Positions 1 through 8,413 of a stretch of DNA of 64,000 bases are shown here, piece after piece. The DNA is taken from positions 1-64,000 of the forward strand of contig JAEYOK010000003.1 of NCBI GenBank assembly GCA_023411795.1, given 5' to 3'. Source of the stretch: Bacillota bacterium (GTDB lineage: Bacteria > Bacillota > Clostridia > DSM-8532). The notes under the pieces are model-generated. The model did not search any database. It had not been told where the DNA came from and saw only the letters and a list, made by a program, of their open reading frames with translations. The position numbers and the translations under genes were made by a program. Position 1 is the first letter of the stretch. Each line of letters begins with the position of its first letter.

Positions 1-1
1 C

Positions 2-58
2 TACGTGGATATTGATATGTCAAAAACCAAGTATCTGTTTATTAAGGATACTTTCTGA
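2..58 (+). CDS. 3' end of an unidentified gene (partial)
   Basis: An open frame enters from the left edge and gives 18 residues ending in KYLFIKDTF before a TGA. The codon use is like that of the neighbouring genes, and the convergent gene stops about 40 bases further on, so this is plausibly the C-terminus of a real protein. It is far too short for any functional call, and a chance open frame cannot be excluded. Confidence 0.3.
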   Translation, partial: YVDIDMSKTKYLFIKDTF

Positions 59-100
59 TTATTAGCAACATGCAACATTCTTTGAATAGCTTAATTAAAG

Positions 101-1153
101 CTAATTGCTTTCTATGTTCCATTCAAAAATGTTCTCGAATCGTTGGCCATCTTTATATAGATCATGCCACTCGGGTATCGGTGCTACTCGGATGAACCTC
201 GCGCCAAGCTTTTCGCATGTACGTCTTGAAGCAGCGTTAGTATGATTATTTGTGATTAATACTTTCTTCATTCCATGAGCGCGAATGACAGGTATGAGAA
301 GTCTGCAAGCTTTTTCAGCGTATCCATGACCGCGATGCGGCTCATCAACACCGTAACCGATTTGCCCGCCATAATATAAACCGTCTGTATATCCAATGCG
401 TAAATTGATTTCACCGACACGTCTATTATTTTGTCGGATTTCAAAATCGTATCCAGGGACCCATTTCTTTTCGGGGATAGCTGGTTTTTTAGCGACGCAA
501 ACCAACTCTATTTCACCATCGTTCAGGACCGGTACATCGATAAAATCCTTAAATTCTACAGGCATAGAATTATAATAGGCGATTTCCTGAAGTATTTTCC
601 ATTTGGGATACTCCTCGGCAAGCTCATTAATAAACTTATCAATAAACATTGGAGTAAAAAAGGTTGACGGTCCTATATTATTTTCAATATGCCATTTATG
701 GTTACGGGTGATAAAGGCCTTTAGTTCCTGTGCAGTTGCACCGGGAATCTTACCATACCCGGATTCATGGAACAATTCAATCTGATTCCATCTACACTTG
801 GCCCAATCAGTATGATGAAATAAATAACTGCTGGCAAGGCGTATTTCATTTCGGTATTTTTGGAACCAATCACCGTCAGTTTCTTTAATAAATTTATCTC
901 TGGCAATAATATCCCATTTCCAATCGGTATAAAGGTGTAACAAAACCCCTTCGGCGAAATCGTCGGTCGGCGAGGTCTGTAAGGCAAGAGCAGCCATAGC
1001 TTCACTTCTGTCCGTGAGATTCCTTAAATGAGTAATATCTTTATCCTTCCAGTTGGATACTGCATCGGGTGCAAAATTTCCAACATAAAACGCTGCACTC
1101 CCTTCAGGGTTGATTTTATGTGCAACAAGTAAATGTATCATTAATGCTGGCAT
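101..1153 (-). CDS. Phospholipase C-like hydrolase fused to a GNAT acetyltransferase
   Basis: This 350-residue protein has two domains. Residues 1 to about 215 resemble the zinc-dependent phospholipase C family: an N-terminal MPALMIHLLVAHKI, then GNFAPDAV, then spaced His/Asp motifs (HLYTDWKWD, HHTDWAK) that could bind metal. Residues about 225-350 are a GNAT N-acetyltransferase with the acetyl-CoA loop RGHGYAEKA and the typical end NAASRRTCEKLGARF. I chose the ATG at 1153 because AGGAGG lies six bases upstream; an ATG two codons earlier would overlap that site. The gene has its own promoter and a leader with an intrinsic terminator, so it is probably attenuated. Neither substrate can be inferred. 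The fusion suggests that one small molecule or surface group is both hydrolysed and acetylated, but this is a guess. Confidence 0.7.
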   Translation of the reverse strand: MPALMIHLLVAHKINPEGSAAFYVGNFAPDAVSNWKDKDITHLRNLTDRSEAMAALALQTSPTDDFAEGVLLHLYTDWKWDIIARDKFIKETDGDWFQKYRNEIRLASSYLFHHTDWAKCRWNQIELFHESGYGKIPGATAQELKAFITRNHKWHIENNIGPSTFFTPMFIDKFINELAEEYPKWKILQEIAYYNSMPVEFKDFIDVPVLNDGEIELVCVAKKPAIPEKKWVPGYDFEIRQNNRRVGEINLRIGYTDGLYYGGQIGYGVDEPHRGHGYAEKACRLLIPVIRAHGMKKVLITNNHTNAASRRTCEKLGARFIRVAPIPEWHDLYKDGQRFENIFEWNIESN

Positions 1154-1311
1154 AGACATCCTCCTCTTGTAAAAGCGTGAGAGTGGGCTTATTATACAAA
1201 AAACCCCGCGAATCACTTGTAAAGTGACTCCGGGGAGTATTTATTCCACGTGTAGGGCTTTAATTGCCCCTATGCAGCTTAAGCATTCGGCTTTATGCAT
1301 ACTCACTGTTT
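1154..1311 (-). promoter_or_regulatory. Structured 5' leader RNA, candidate riboswitch or attenuator
   Basis: The leader of about 158 nt between the promoter and the start codon folds on paper into three hairpins: 1271-1276 with 1296-1301 (TATGCA/TGCATA), a bulged stem at 1253-1272 (TAGGG and GCCCTA arms), and the terminator at 1204-1235. The GGGG at 1267-1270 could instead pair with the CCCC that begins the terminator stem (1232-1235). That would give a classical terminator/antiterminator choice. I do not recognise a known riboswitch core, and there is no T-box AGGGTGGNACCGCG. Confidence 0.5.
1198..1235 (-). terminator. Intrinsic terminator inside the leader
   Basis: Read on the minus strand, the stem opens with CCCC and closes with GGGG, with a perfect inner TCACTT/AAGTGA pairing, followed at once by six T residues (1198-1203). 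It lies about 45 bases before the start codon at 1153 and downstream of the promoter, so it can only act as an attenuator for that gene. Confidence 0.75.
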
Positions 1312-1317
1312 TGGATA

Positions 1318-1346
1318 TTATTACATGTTTATCTTTAACATGTCAA
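1318..1346 (-). promoter_or_regulatory. Sigma-A promoter with a palindromic operator in the spacer
   Basis: The minus strand carries TTGACA (1341-1346), a 17-base spacer and TAATAA (1318-1323). The spacer is almost filled by a perfect inverted repeat, ACATGTT-7-AACATGT (1323-1343), which overlaps both promoter boxes. That is a standard place for a repressor. The regulator is not identifiable here. Confidence 0.65.
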
Positions 1347-1475
1347 GTGAAAAATTCATGTTTTTATAAGATTTAATAAGACACAGCAGGGGGTTTGTGA
1401 TATTATAAACTCATTGGAGGCCTGAAGAAATTAGTAATTATAACATTAAAAGAACTATTGCAATATTAGGCAGGA

Positions 1476-2666
1476 GTGATACTAATAAAAAGCTCTCAGA
1501 AAAAATCCCGGTCATTTGCAGTCATTAAGAAAAGAATTATTAAGGAATTCCATGATAATAATGATGTTTTAGGTGAATGCGCACAAATTAATACCCGAAG
1601 GCTTTTTTATCTAATAATAATTGCTATACCTGTGCGTATTGTTGATATATTGCTATTTATATTCAATGAATCCTATGACCCACAGATTAATAAGACATGG
1701 AGTCAAGGTATTATTCTATCCCATTTTGTATTGCTAATTATTATGATTGGGTTCTTCTTTATAACTCATAGACTGAAAAACAGAAAAGAACCAAACGCAA
1801 CCATGTTCATATTGCAATATATTGTTGTGGTTGTTATTATGGCGTCTGGTATTGCCATAGTCACTTTTGATCAATTAGTCACGACTAATATCACTCCTTT
1901 TTTATTGATTTGCACTATCAACGGATTTGTTTTTATAATTAGACCATTATATTCATTTATAATTTATTTATCTTCATATGTGGCGTATTATTGTTTAATA
2001 GCGCTAACTATAACCGATCAACAAATACTGCTTTCCAATAGAGTAAATGGAATTACCGCAGTTGGAATGGGATTCTTCCTTAGCTTTATTCTTTGGAGTT
2101 ATAATCAAACTAATATATTGCAAAAGCGGCGTATTGAAACTCAGCAAAAGCAACTGGAACAAATGGCATATTATGACCCGCTTACTGATTTACCTAACAG
2201 GCGATTATTAGAGAAATTAATCAAACAAGAGCTTTATTCGGTGCATTGTTATGGGCATGAAACGGTCATTATAATTTTAGATATTGATGATTTTAAAAAG
2301 ATTAATGATACATACGGTCATCCGGTAGGTGACAATGTGCTTAGGCAAATGGCTGCTTTTTTAAAAAATAATGTTAGACAATCAGATACTGTATCAAGGT
2401 TTGGTGGAGAAGAATTTATTATCCTTATGCCCAACACTTCTATAGAAGAAGCTTATAATCTTGCAGAAAGATTAAGAAAATTAATTATGGAAAAAACATT
2501 TACCGTAGGGATGATTACATTACAAATTACTTCAAGCTTTGGTGTATCTTCGATACGTGATATTAATAGTCAAACTTTAGAGGATTACTATACTCTTGCT
2601 GATAAAGCACTCTATTTAGCAAAACAAGGTGGCAAAAATAGAGTCGAAAAAGTTTTTAGGGCTTAG
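1476..2666 (+). CDS. Membrane-bound diguanylate cyclase (GGDEF)
   Basis: This 396-residue protein makes the second messenger c-di-GMP from two GTP. Residues about 45-215 form six hydrophobic segments with no obvious periplasmic sensor domain. Residues about 230-396 are a full GGDEF domain: DPLTDLPNRR at the start, then the active site RFGGEEF. The product-inhibition site RQSD sits exactly five residues before GGEEF, so the enzyme is probably active and feedback-inhibited. The start is uncertain. The GTG at 1476 is the only normal start codon before the first membrane segment, because a TAG lies at 1467, but the AGGAG motif overlaps it. There is no EAL domain and no neighbouring partner. Confidence 0.85.
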   Translation: MILIKSSQKKSRSFAVIKKRIIKEFHDNNDVLGECAQINTRRLFYLIIIAIPVRIVDILLFIFNESYDPQINKTWSQGIILSHFVLLIIMIGFFFITHRLKNRKEPNATMFILQYIVVVVIMASGIAIVTFDQLVTTNITPFLLICTINGFVFIIRPLYSFIIYLSSYVAYYCLIALTITDQQILLSNRVNGITAVGMGFFLSFILWSYNQTNILQKRRIETQQKQLEQMAYYDPLTDLPNRRLLEKLIKQELYSVHCYGHETVIIILDIDDFKKINDTYGHPVGDNVLRQMAAFLKNNVRQSDTVSRFGGEEFIILMPNTSIEEAYNLAERLRKLIMEKTFTVGMITLQITSSFGVSSIRDINSQTLEDYYTLADKALYLAKQGGKNRVEKVFRA

Positions 2667-2705
2667 TTATAAAATGCACGACTGACTATAATATTTGTAT
2701 TGAAT

Positions 2706-2728
2706 TTGGGAAGCATGTTTACAACAAA
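2706..2728. repeat. 23-base direct repeat, left copy
   Basis: The 23 bases starting TTGGGAAGCATG and ending ACAACAAA are identical to those at 8314-8336, in the same orientation. This copy ends two bases before the stop codon of the permease gene. The two copies bracket the marR-ABC operon and the adjoining gene fragments. Confidence 0.85.
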
Positions 2729-2730
2729 CG

Positions 2731-5700
2731 TTAATCCATAGCTTTCATTGAATCCACCATTTCAATCCTTTTTAGCTTTTTATACATTATCAAATCTACA
2801 GCAAGTGAGAAAAAAAGAGTTGCAGCTGCCGAAAAAAGAAAGCTTTGCGCAGAAATCTGTCGTCCAAACATCAGGTTATAGTTTTCGGCGACGGCTACAA
2901 TGAACCGGTGAAGTATAGTCCCTAGAAAAAGTCCAACTAATGTTCCGACAATGCTTAATATAATAGTTTCACGGAAGACATAACCTGCAACCTCGCTGTT
3001 GTGATAGCCCAATACTTTTAAGGTCGCCAGCTCGGTATTGCGTTCGTTTATGTTAATATTTATAAGATTGTAAAGCACTATTACAGCCAGAGCCCCTGCC
3101 GCGATAACAAGTACAATAACTATGAAACCAATACTAGAAAGCAAATTCGTATAGGGTTTTTGAGTCTGTGATATAAATTCGGCACTGGAGACAGCTTCAC
3201 TTAACAATACCTCACTAATGGCATCATCCTGAGAGGCCTCTGATAATTGAGACTTAACCAGGATAGTATTTGCAGTGAGATCGCCGCCGAAGTATTCGCC
3301 GCCGATGTAATCGGCGTAGGATGATTGAGTTAAATATATATAGCTTCCCACATAGTTTTCACACAAATCGGTTATAACTAATTCAGCAAATTTTCCGTCA
3401 TCATTTTCAAGGGTTATTGTATCCCCGGCTTTCAGATTCAAAGAATCAGCAAGCTTTTCGGCCAATATAACAGAATCATTGTTAAATTCTATAGCTTCTC
3501 CGGTTTTTCGATCTCTCAGATCTATAAATCCCTTAAGAGCAGAACCTTCTTTCGGGGAAATAATACTTACTTGAAAGCTTTCCTCATTATGTTCTACAGT
3601 TCCCTCGGCTATATAAACCTCTGTATAATCAGTAACCTTGGAAGTATTATTTAAGAAACCGGTGAGTGTATCATCGTATTCCTTTTCTGTATCTAAATCT
3701 ATTTGTAGCTGGTATCGTATTATATTTTCAAACTGAGTATGAGCCACGTCTTTTATGGAATCACTTATACCGAATCCGGCTACCATAAGGGCAGTGCATC
3801 CGGCAATGCCGATTACAGTCATGAAAAAATGCTTTTTATAACGGAAAATATTCCGGGCCGTAGCTTTATAGCTGAATTTCATCCTGGACCAGATGAATGT
3901 TATCCGTTCCAATAAAATACGTTTTCCTACTTTTGGAGCCTTGGGCAGCATCAGACTTGCGGGTTTTTCCTTTAGAGTATGGTAGCAGGCATTGATTGTG
4001 GCAGCCATTGTACAAAGTACGGCAATAACCGATGACGAGACAGCATATTCCCACATGAAAGCGGCATTGAGAGAAGGAAGACGATACATCATTCCATATG
4101 CCATCCATACTACATTCGGAAGAACATTAAATCCCAAAAGAAGGCCAAATATGCATCCGGATATACTTGCAAGGCCGCAATAGATAAGGTATTTGGATAT
4201 AATAATACCTTTTGTGTAGCCCAAAGCTTTTAGTGACCCGATTTGTGTACGTTCCTTTTCAACCATCCTTGTCATGGTTGTCAAGGTTACCAGTGCCGCA
4301 ACAAGATAGAAAAATACCGGGAAAACCGTTGCTATGGCTCCGACCTTGTCGGCATTCATAGAAAAGCTTACATAGCTGATATTTGAATTTCGATCCAGAA
4401 CATACCATTCCGGCAACTCGACTTCGGCGACATCCTCCTCGGCATCGGTAATTTCTTTCGCAGCATCTGCCAGCTCCTTTTCAGCATCAGATTTAGCTTC
4501 CAAATATTCGGCCTCTCCATCGGCAAGCTCAACAAGACCTTCCTCGTAATCATTCTGACCTTCAGAAAGTTCTTCCTCAGCATCACGAATTTTTCGCTCG
4601 GCATCAGCGGTTTCTTTTTTTAGGGTTTCTTCAGCTTCGTCAACTTTATTAATGCCGTCATAGTACTCTGTCCATCCGTTATCAAGTTCTTTTCTTGCGT
4701 CGGAGATTTCTTTTTCTCCATCCTCAATTTCAAGTTTTGCATCTTCCAGCTCAGCTTTGGCATCGCGAATCTCATCCCAGCCATCTGCCAACTTCTGACG
4801 ATTTTCATCCAGGTCCTTCTTTGCCTCTTCCAGATCAATAACACCCTGATTATATTCTTCTTTGCCTTCATTAAGGGTTTTTCTTCCTTCGTAGTATTCG
4901 TCCCATCCGGAGCCTAGCTGTGATTCGGCTTTGTCAAGCTGATTTTTTGCACCGTTGAGTGAGATCCAGTTACTCTTTAGTGCACCGGCATCTGAGGGCA
5001 GTGAAACAATGGCTTCATTAAGAGGTTGAAGGTTAACCTTTTGCTCCTCATAAAGGGCTTCCAGAGAAACGAGTTCAACTTCTGCCTCTTCAAGGGTTTT
5101 TCCTCCGGGTGGAACCGGATTACCCTGCTCCAATGCGCTTATATAGGCTTTTAAATCATTTACGGCAGAACCTAGAGCGTTTATTGAATCAATTTGTGAT
5201 TGCATAGTCGACCGCATTCCCATAAGTACACCTGTGACAGCATTACTTACAGCTCCGGAGGTATCATTATTCATTGCAGAGAAAAGCTCCTGAGAATTCG
5301 TATAGCTTAACCCGTAACCGGAAAGAGCGTTAAGTATCTGATCCATAAGCTGGTCAAATTTCGCTTTTTGCTCGTTATATTGTTGTTTTCCGTCTTCCAA
5401 ATTTCTTTCCGCGCTGAGAAGCTTAGCGTAGCCCTCAGAAAGCTCTTCTTCGCCTTCCTCAATCTTCTTTTTTGCCTCTGCAAGCTTTTTTACTCCGTCC
5501 TCATAATCAAGCTCACCTTTATCAAATTCCCTTTGTGCGTCAGAGAGCTCCTGAAGAGCCTCAAGGTATTCCAAATAGCCTTCATCATATTTTCGCTTAC
5601 CGTCCTCAAGCTCTGCAATTGCATCGGCAAGCTTCTTTTCTCCATCCTCAAGTTCAATTAGCGCATCGGCAAGCTCCTGCTTTGCGTCATTTATTTCATT

Positions 5701-6708
5701 ATTAGCGTCAGCGATTTCTTTTTTTAATGTGTTTTTAGCATCTGCAATTTCTTTTTTTCCATCCTCAATTTCTGCCTTAGCGTCTAGGAGTTCTTTTTTC
5801 CCATCTTCTATTTCTAACCATGCGTCATAAAGTTCGGCTTCGGCTTCCTTTTTTCCATCCTCATATTCAGCTTTTGCTTCCTCAATTTTACTTTTAGCCT
5901 CATCAATTACTTCTTTGTAGCGGATTTCAGAGCGTGTATAACCTAATGACTCAAGTTTTTCAACGACGTTTTCTACCGCCGTTTCATAATTTTCGGTAAA
6001 CGCGGTTAATTCGGAAGCTCCTTCTACGGTAATCAAAAAATCGGTATAAACATCCAGAGCGTAATTGCTCTCGAAAATATAAATAATTGTGCTTATTCGC
6101 CCGGTACCGATATTTGTTCTCTCTTTTTCATAGGAGAAATAGGAGGGATTTGAAACTACTCCGACCACAGTGAATTCAGTGTTTTTATAAGTATCCCCAA
6201 TATTTTCAAAATCCTTATTTTCGCTAGATATTTTGATAATAGAACCTGGCTCTATATTGGATAGACTTCCGCCCGCTTGTTCAACCACACACTCATTTTC
6301 AGACTGAGGCATTCTGCCCTCTATTAGCTTTAGTTTATTTATACCGTTAGACTCTCTGTTTTCAAAGAATTGGGTCGAGAGGCCGTATACTCTGGTAGGA
6401 AGGATTTCGTTTGTATTGATTTCGGTTAATATATCTGTGACGTAGGCCGGCATGACCTGTTTAATTTCTTCAATCTCCGAAACAGTCATTAAATCATCAT
6501 CTGTCAGGCCCATTGTGGCTTTAATAATAATATCAGCCATATTATAGGTATCGTAATACCTGTCTACCGATGCCTTCATGTCGGGGGTAGTTGCAAGCAA
6601 GCCCGCAAGAAATCCTACACCCAGCGCTACGATAGCAAAAATGGCCACAAATCGGCCCAGGCTTCCCTTGATTTCGCGAAGAATTATTTTGATAAAACTC
6701 TTTTTCAT
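2731..6708 (-). CDS. FtsX/MacB-type ABC permease with a very long coiled coil
   Basis: The 1325-residue membrane subunit of an ABC system. There is one N-terminal membrane helix (about 15-40), then an extracytoplasmic region. A long charged coiled coil follows (about 260-790) in which DGKKEL/EIEDG-like heptads repeat dozens of times, interrupted by a Gly/Ser-rich stretch around 470-560. FtsX-type membrane bundles follow at about 805-930, 955-980 and 1185-1320. Each of the last two bundles carries the EKERTQIGSLKALGY- or NERNTELATLKVLGY-type cytoplasmic motif of this family. The gene starts four bases after the ATPase gene stops. Family members work as mechanotransmission or peptide-resistance exporters rather than importers. 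The coiled coil is much longer than in MacB and probably spans the thick Gram-positive wall; this is inference. Confidence 0.85.
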   Translation of the reverse strand: MKKSFIKIILREIKGSLGRFVAIFAIVALGVGFLAGLLATTPDMKASVDRYYDTYNMADIIIKATMGLTDDDLMTVSEIEEIKQVMPAYVTDILTEINTNEILPTRVYGLSTQFFENRESNGINKLKLIEGRMPQSENECVVEQAGGSLSNIEPGSIIKISSENKDFENIGDTYKNTEFTVVGVVSNPSYFSYEKERTNIGTGRISTIIYIFESNYALDVYTDFLITVEGASELTAFTENYETAVENVVEKLESLGYTRSEIRYKEVIDEAKSKIEEAKAEYEDGKKEAEAELYDAWLEIEDGKKELLDAKAEIEDGKKEIADAKNTLKKEIADANNEINDAKQELADALIELEDGEKKLADAIAELEDGKRKYDEGYLEYLEALQELSDAQREFDKGELDYEDGVKKLAEAKKKIEEGEEELSEGYAKLLSAERNLEDGKQQYNEQKAKFDQLMDQILNALSGYGLSYTNSQELFSAMNNDTSGAVSNAVTGVLMGMRSTMQSQIDSINALGSAVNDLKAYISALEQGNPVPPGGKTLEEAEVELVSLEALYEEQKVNLQPLNEAIVSLPSDAGALKSNWISLNGAKNQLDKAESQLGSGWDEYYEGRKTLNEGKEEYNQGVIDLEEAKKDLDENRQKLADGWDEIRDAKAELEDAKLEIEDGEKEISDARKELDNGWTEYYDGINKVDEAEETLKKETADAERKIRDAEEELSEGQNDYEEGLVELADGEAEYLEAKSDAEKELADAAKEITDAEEDVAEVELPEWYVLDRNSNISYVSFSMNADKVGAIATVFPVFFYLVAALVTLTTMTRMVEKERTQIGSLKALGYTKGIIISKYLIYCGLASISGCIFGLLLGFNVLPNVVWMAYGMMYRLPSLNAAFMWEYAVSSSVIAVLCTMAATINACYHTLKEKPASLMLPKAPKVGKRILLERITFIWSRMKFSYKATARNIFRYKKHFFMTVIGIAGCTALMVAGFGISDSIKDVAHTQFENIIRYQLQIDLDTEKEYDDTLTGFLNNTSKVTDYTEVYIAEGTVEHNEESFQVSIISPKEGSALKGFIDLRDRKTGEAIEFNNDSVILAEKLADSLNLKAGDTITLENDDGKFAELVITDLCENYVGSYIYLTQSSYADYIGGEYFGGDLTANTILVKSQLSEASQDDAISEVLLSEAVSSAEFISQTQKPYTNLLSSIGFIVIVLVIAAGALAVIVLYNLINININERNTELATLKVLGYHNSEVAGYVFRETIILSIVGTLVGLFLGTILHRFIVAVAENYNLMFGRQISAQSFLFSAAATLFFSLAVDLIMYKKLKRIEMVDSMKAMD

Positions 6709-6712
6709 GAAG

Positions 6713-7417
6713 CTACCACTCTATCCTTTCAACCGGGACAGGAGCAGTATTAACAATAGTTTTTACTACTTTTCCGTTCTTAAAATAAATTACGCGATCA
6801 GCCATCTGAGTGATGGCTTGGTTATGTGTTATAACCACAACTGTTTTGCCCGTTTGGCGGCAATTATCCTGCAAAAGCTTTAAAATATTCTTTCCGGTGT
6901 TGTAATCAAGGGCACCTGTAGGTTCATCACATAGCAATATCTTGGGGTTTTTTGCAAGGGCTCTGGCAATCGAAACTCTCTGCTGCTCTCCGCCTGAAAG
7001 CTGTGCAGGAAAGTTATAGATTCTTTCGGAAAGCCCTACCTGAGCTAAAGCTTCACTGGGGTCCATTGGATTATGACAAATTTCTGAAGCAAGCTCTACA
7101 TTCTCAACAGCAGTCAAATTCTGCACAAGATTATAGAACTGAAAAACAAAGCCCACATCATGCCTTCGATAGTCGGTAAGCTGCTTTTCATTCAATCCGC
7201 TGATTTCTTTTCCATCTAGGATTATCCTTCCGTCATCACAGGAGTCCATACCTCCCAGCATATTTAATACTGTGGTTTTACCGGCGCCGCTGGGCCCTAC
7301 GATAACGCAAAATTCTCCCTTTTCAATATTGAAATTGACATTGTCAGCTGCGAATATCTTTTGTTCGCCCATTTTATAGCACTTAGATACATTCTCAAAT
7401 AAAACGTAATTACTCAA
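6713..7417 (-). CDS. ABC transporter ATPase, LolD/MacB family
   Basis: A 234-residue nucleotide-binding subunit that drives the permease downstream. All motifs are intact: Walker A GPSGAGKTT, Q-loop FVFQFYNL, signature LSGGEQQR, Walker B ILLCDEPTGALD and the switch His in VVVITHN. Length and the PTGALD sequence are typical of the LolD/MacB/BceA group. The TTG start overlaps the TGA of the marR gene (CTTTGAGTAAT), so the two are translationally coupled. Regulator, ATPase and permease form one transcript from the promoter near 7900. Confidence 0.92.
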   Translation of the reverse strand: MSNYVLFENVSKCYKMGEQKIFAADNVNFNIEKGEFCVIVGPSGAGKTTVLNMLGGMDSCDDGRIILDGKEISGLNEKQLTDYRRHDVGFVFQFYNLVQNLTAVENVELASEICHNPMDPSEALAQVGLSERIYNFPAQLSGGEQQRVSIARALAKNPKILLCDEPTGALDYNTGKNILKLLQDNCRQTGKTVVVITHNQAITQMADRVIYFKNGKVVKTIVNTAPVPVERIEW

Positions 7418-7851
7418 AGCTGTCCCACCTTATTCTCCATAACCTTAATTGCAAGTTCAATCAATCTGTTCAACTCGAGAACATTGCGTTCTCCCATGCC
7501 TTCTATCATAAGATCAAAATATCTTTCTACAATTTCCTGTTTATGCGTAATAAAAGCCTCACCCTCGGGAGTTAATATAACACGCATTTTTCTTCTATCG
7601 CCCTCGGATATTTCCATAGTGATATATCCTTTTTTCCGAAGTGAGGATAATGCAGCTGTAATTCTCGACCTTGAAACATGAAGTAAATTGCTTAATACCG
7701 ATGGATTTGTTTCTTTTCCAGGGCTTTGTGAAAGGCACCAAAGAATGTGCATCTCTCCTTGGAGGAAAATGGCCAGACTATTAAACGCTTCCATCTCATA
7801 GATCTTTGATAAGGATGAAAACAAAACTGATCTCATTTGTAAGTTATCCAC
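7414..7851 (-). CDS. MarR-family transcriptional regulator
   Basis: A 145-residue winged-helix regulator. The DNA-binding part reads NPSVLSNLLHVSRSRITAA, followed by the wing EGDRRKMRVILTPEGE, and the ends are helical dimerisation segments. I start it at the GTG at 7851 because GGAGG lies six bases upstream; an ATG 14 codons earlier falls inside the promoter palindrome. As first gene of the marR-ATPase-permease operon it most likely represses its own operon and responds to a compound handled by the transporter. Confidence 0.85.
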   Translation of the reverse strand: MDNLQMRSVLFSSLSKIYEMEAFNSLAIFLQGEMHILWCLSQSPGKETNPSVLSNLLHVSRSRITAALSSLRKKGYITMEISEGDRRKMRVILTPEGEAFITHKQEIVERYFDLMIEGMGERNVLELNRLIELAIKVMENKVGQL

Positions 7852-7879
7852 TTGGCGCCTCCAAAAACTTTTAATGATA

Positions 7880-7927
7880 TTAATAGTTAACACTATTAAT
7901 TATAATCCGTGTTAACTATTATTGCAA
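7880..7927 (-). promoter_or_regulatory. marR operon promoter and autoregulatory palindrome
   Basis: The minus strand shows TTGCAA (7922-7927), a 17-base spacer and TATAAT (7899-7904). A perfect inverted repeat TTAATAGT-4-ACTATTAA (7880-7899) touches the -10 box and covers the start point, and a second half-site GTTAACTATT lies at 7911-7920. AT-rich palindromes of about 20 bases at this position are typical MarR operators. Confidence 0.7.
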
Positions 7928-8034
7928 TCATAGTTCCGATGAAATCTGTTACCAATCCCGGATCAATCATTCCGAGTACCCCGATAATGGCAAGAATTCT
8001 TTGCCACCACGGCAGTTTTCTCTTCATAAAGCCT
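7896..8034 (-). pseudogene. C-terminal fragment of a TRAP-type transporter permease
   Basis: About 45 residues of the open frame resemble the very end of a TRAP transporter fused 4TM/12TM permease: KLPWWQRILAIIGVLGMIDP, then a final GLVTDFIGT hydrophobic segment and stop. Upstream in the frame the sequence becomes unrelated because it is antisense to a flavodoxin remnant. More than 90 percent of the gene is missing. The marR promoter overlaps its last codons. Confidence 0.5.
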
Positions 8035-8075
8035 TCAAGTCCATCTGCAATTGCAAACATATCCGAGAAAACAAT

Positions 8076-8294
8076 CTGACGCGCAAAAAAGTCGCCCTGT
8101 TCGCTTGCTGTTCCGGCGGTGGGGCAGAAAAGTGCTTTGAACAATTGAAGAAGGAAGTTGGGGACTGTACCGTGGTGTCAACGCTCAGACTGATTGATCC
8201 CCTCAAGGGCATTCAAACGGAAGTTGACAAGAACGTGGCAAGCTTTTGCGCAACGCTTAAGATGGAACTGGAGAAGCAGGGCGCGGGACAATGA
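8076..8294 (+). pseudogene. C-terminal fragment of a flavodoxin
   Basis: About 72 residues from LTRKKVALFACC through SGGGAEKCFEQLKKE and DPLKGIQTEVD match the second half of a flavodoxin, including the fourth strand and the last helix. The N-terminal FMN-phosphate loop is absent, and the open frame upstream is antisense to the TRAP fragment. It is relatively GC-rich for this window. It is a remnant, not a functional gene. Confidence 0.6.
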
Positions 8295-8313
8295 AAGAGC
8301 AGTAGAGGAATTA

Positions 8314-8336
8314 TTGGGAAGCATGTTTACAACAAA
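8314..8336. repeat. 23-base direct repeat, right copy
   Basis: Identical to 2706-2728 and in the same orientation. It lies 20 bases after the flavodoxin remnant. The similarity stops sharply at both ends. Confidence 0.85.
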
Positions 8337-8352
8337 GAATAACATAGTAACA

Positions 8353-8384
8353 GAGAGTCAATCGTCTATTAACGATTGACTCTC
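8353..8384. terminator. Perfect 13-bp hairpin, possible terminator
   Basis: GAGAGTCAATCGT and ACGATTGACTCTC enclose a six-base loop. Neither side is followed by a proper T run; the minus-strand side is the more U-rich. It may terminate transcription of the SDR fragment or simply block read-through between the two regions. Confidence 0.45.
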
Positions 8385-8413
8385 CTAATAAATTCAATTT
8401 AAAGTTTTATGAA

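Noticed and set aside
1154..1311. T-box, SAM, c-di-GMP or other known riboswitch
   Set aside because: None of the conserved cores I know (for example AGGGTGGNACCGCG or CACGCACAGGGCAAACC) is present, so it is listed only as a candidate leader.
4368..5705. Several long open frames on both strands within the permease coiled coil
   Set aside because: They are by-products of the repetitive Lys/Glu/Asp-rich codons; they have no ribosome binding sites and no recognisable protein features.
7896..8144. Intact 82-residue protein gene
   Set aside because: Only the last part resembles a TRAP permease; the first part is antisense to a flavodoxin remnant, so it is a fragment.
8353..8384. Strong intrinsic terminator
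   Set aside because: The stem is perfect but no proper T run follows on either strand, so it is kept only as a possible terminator.
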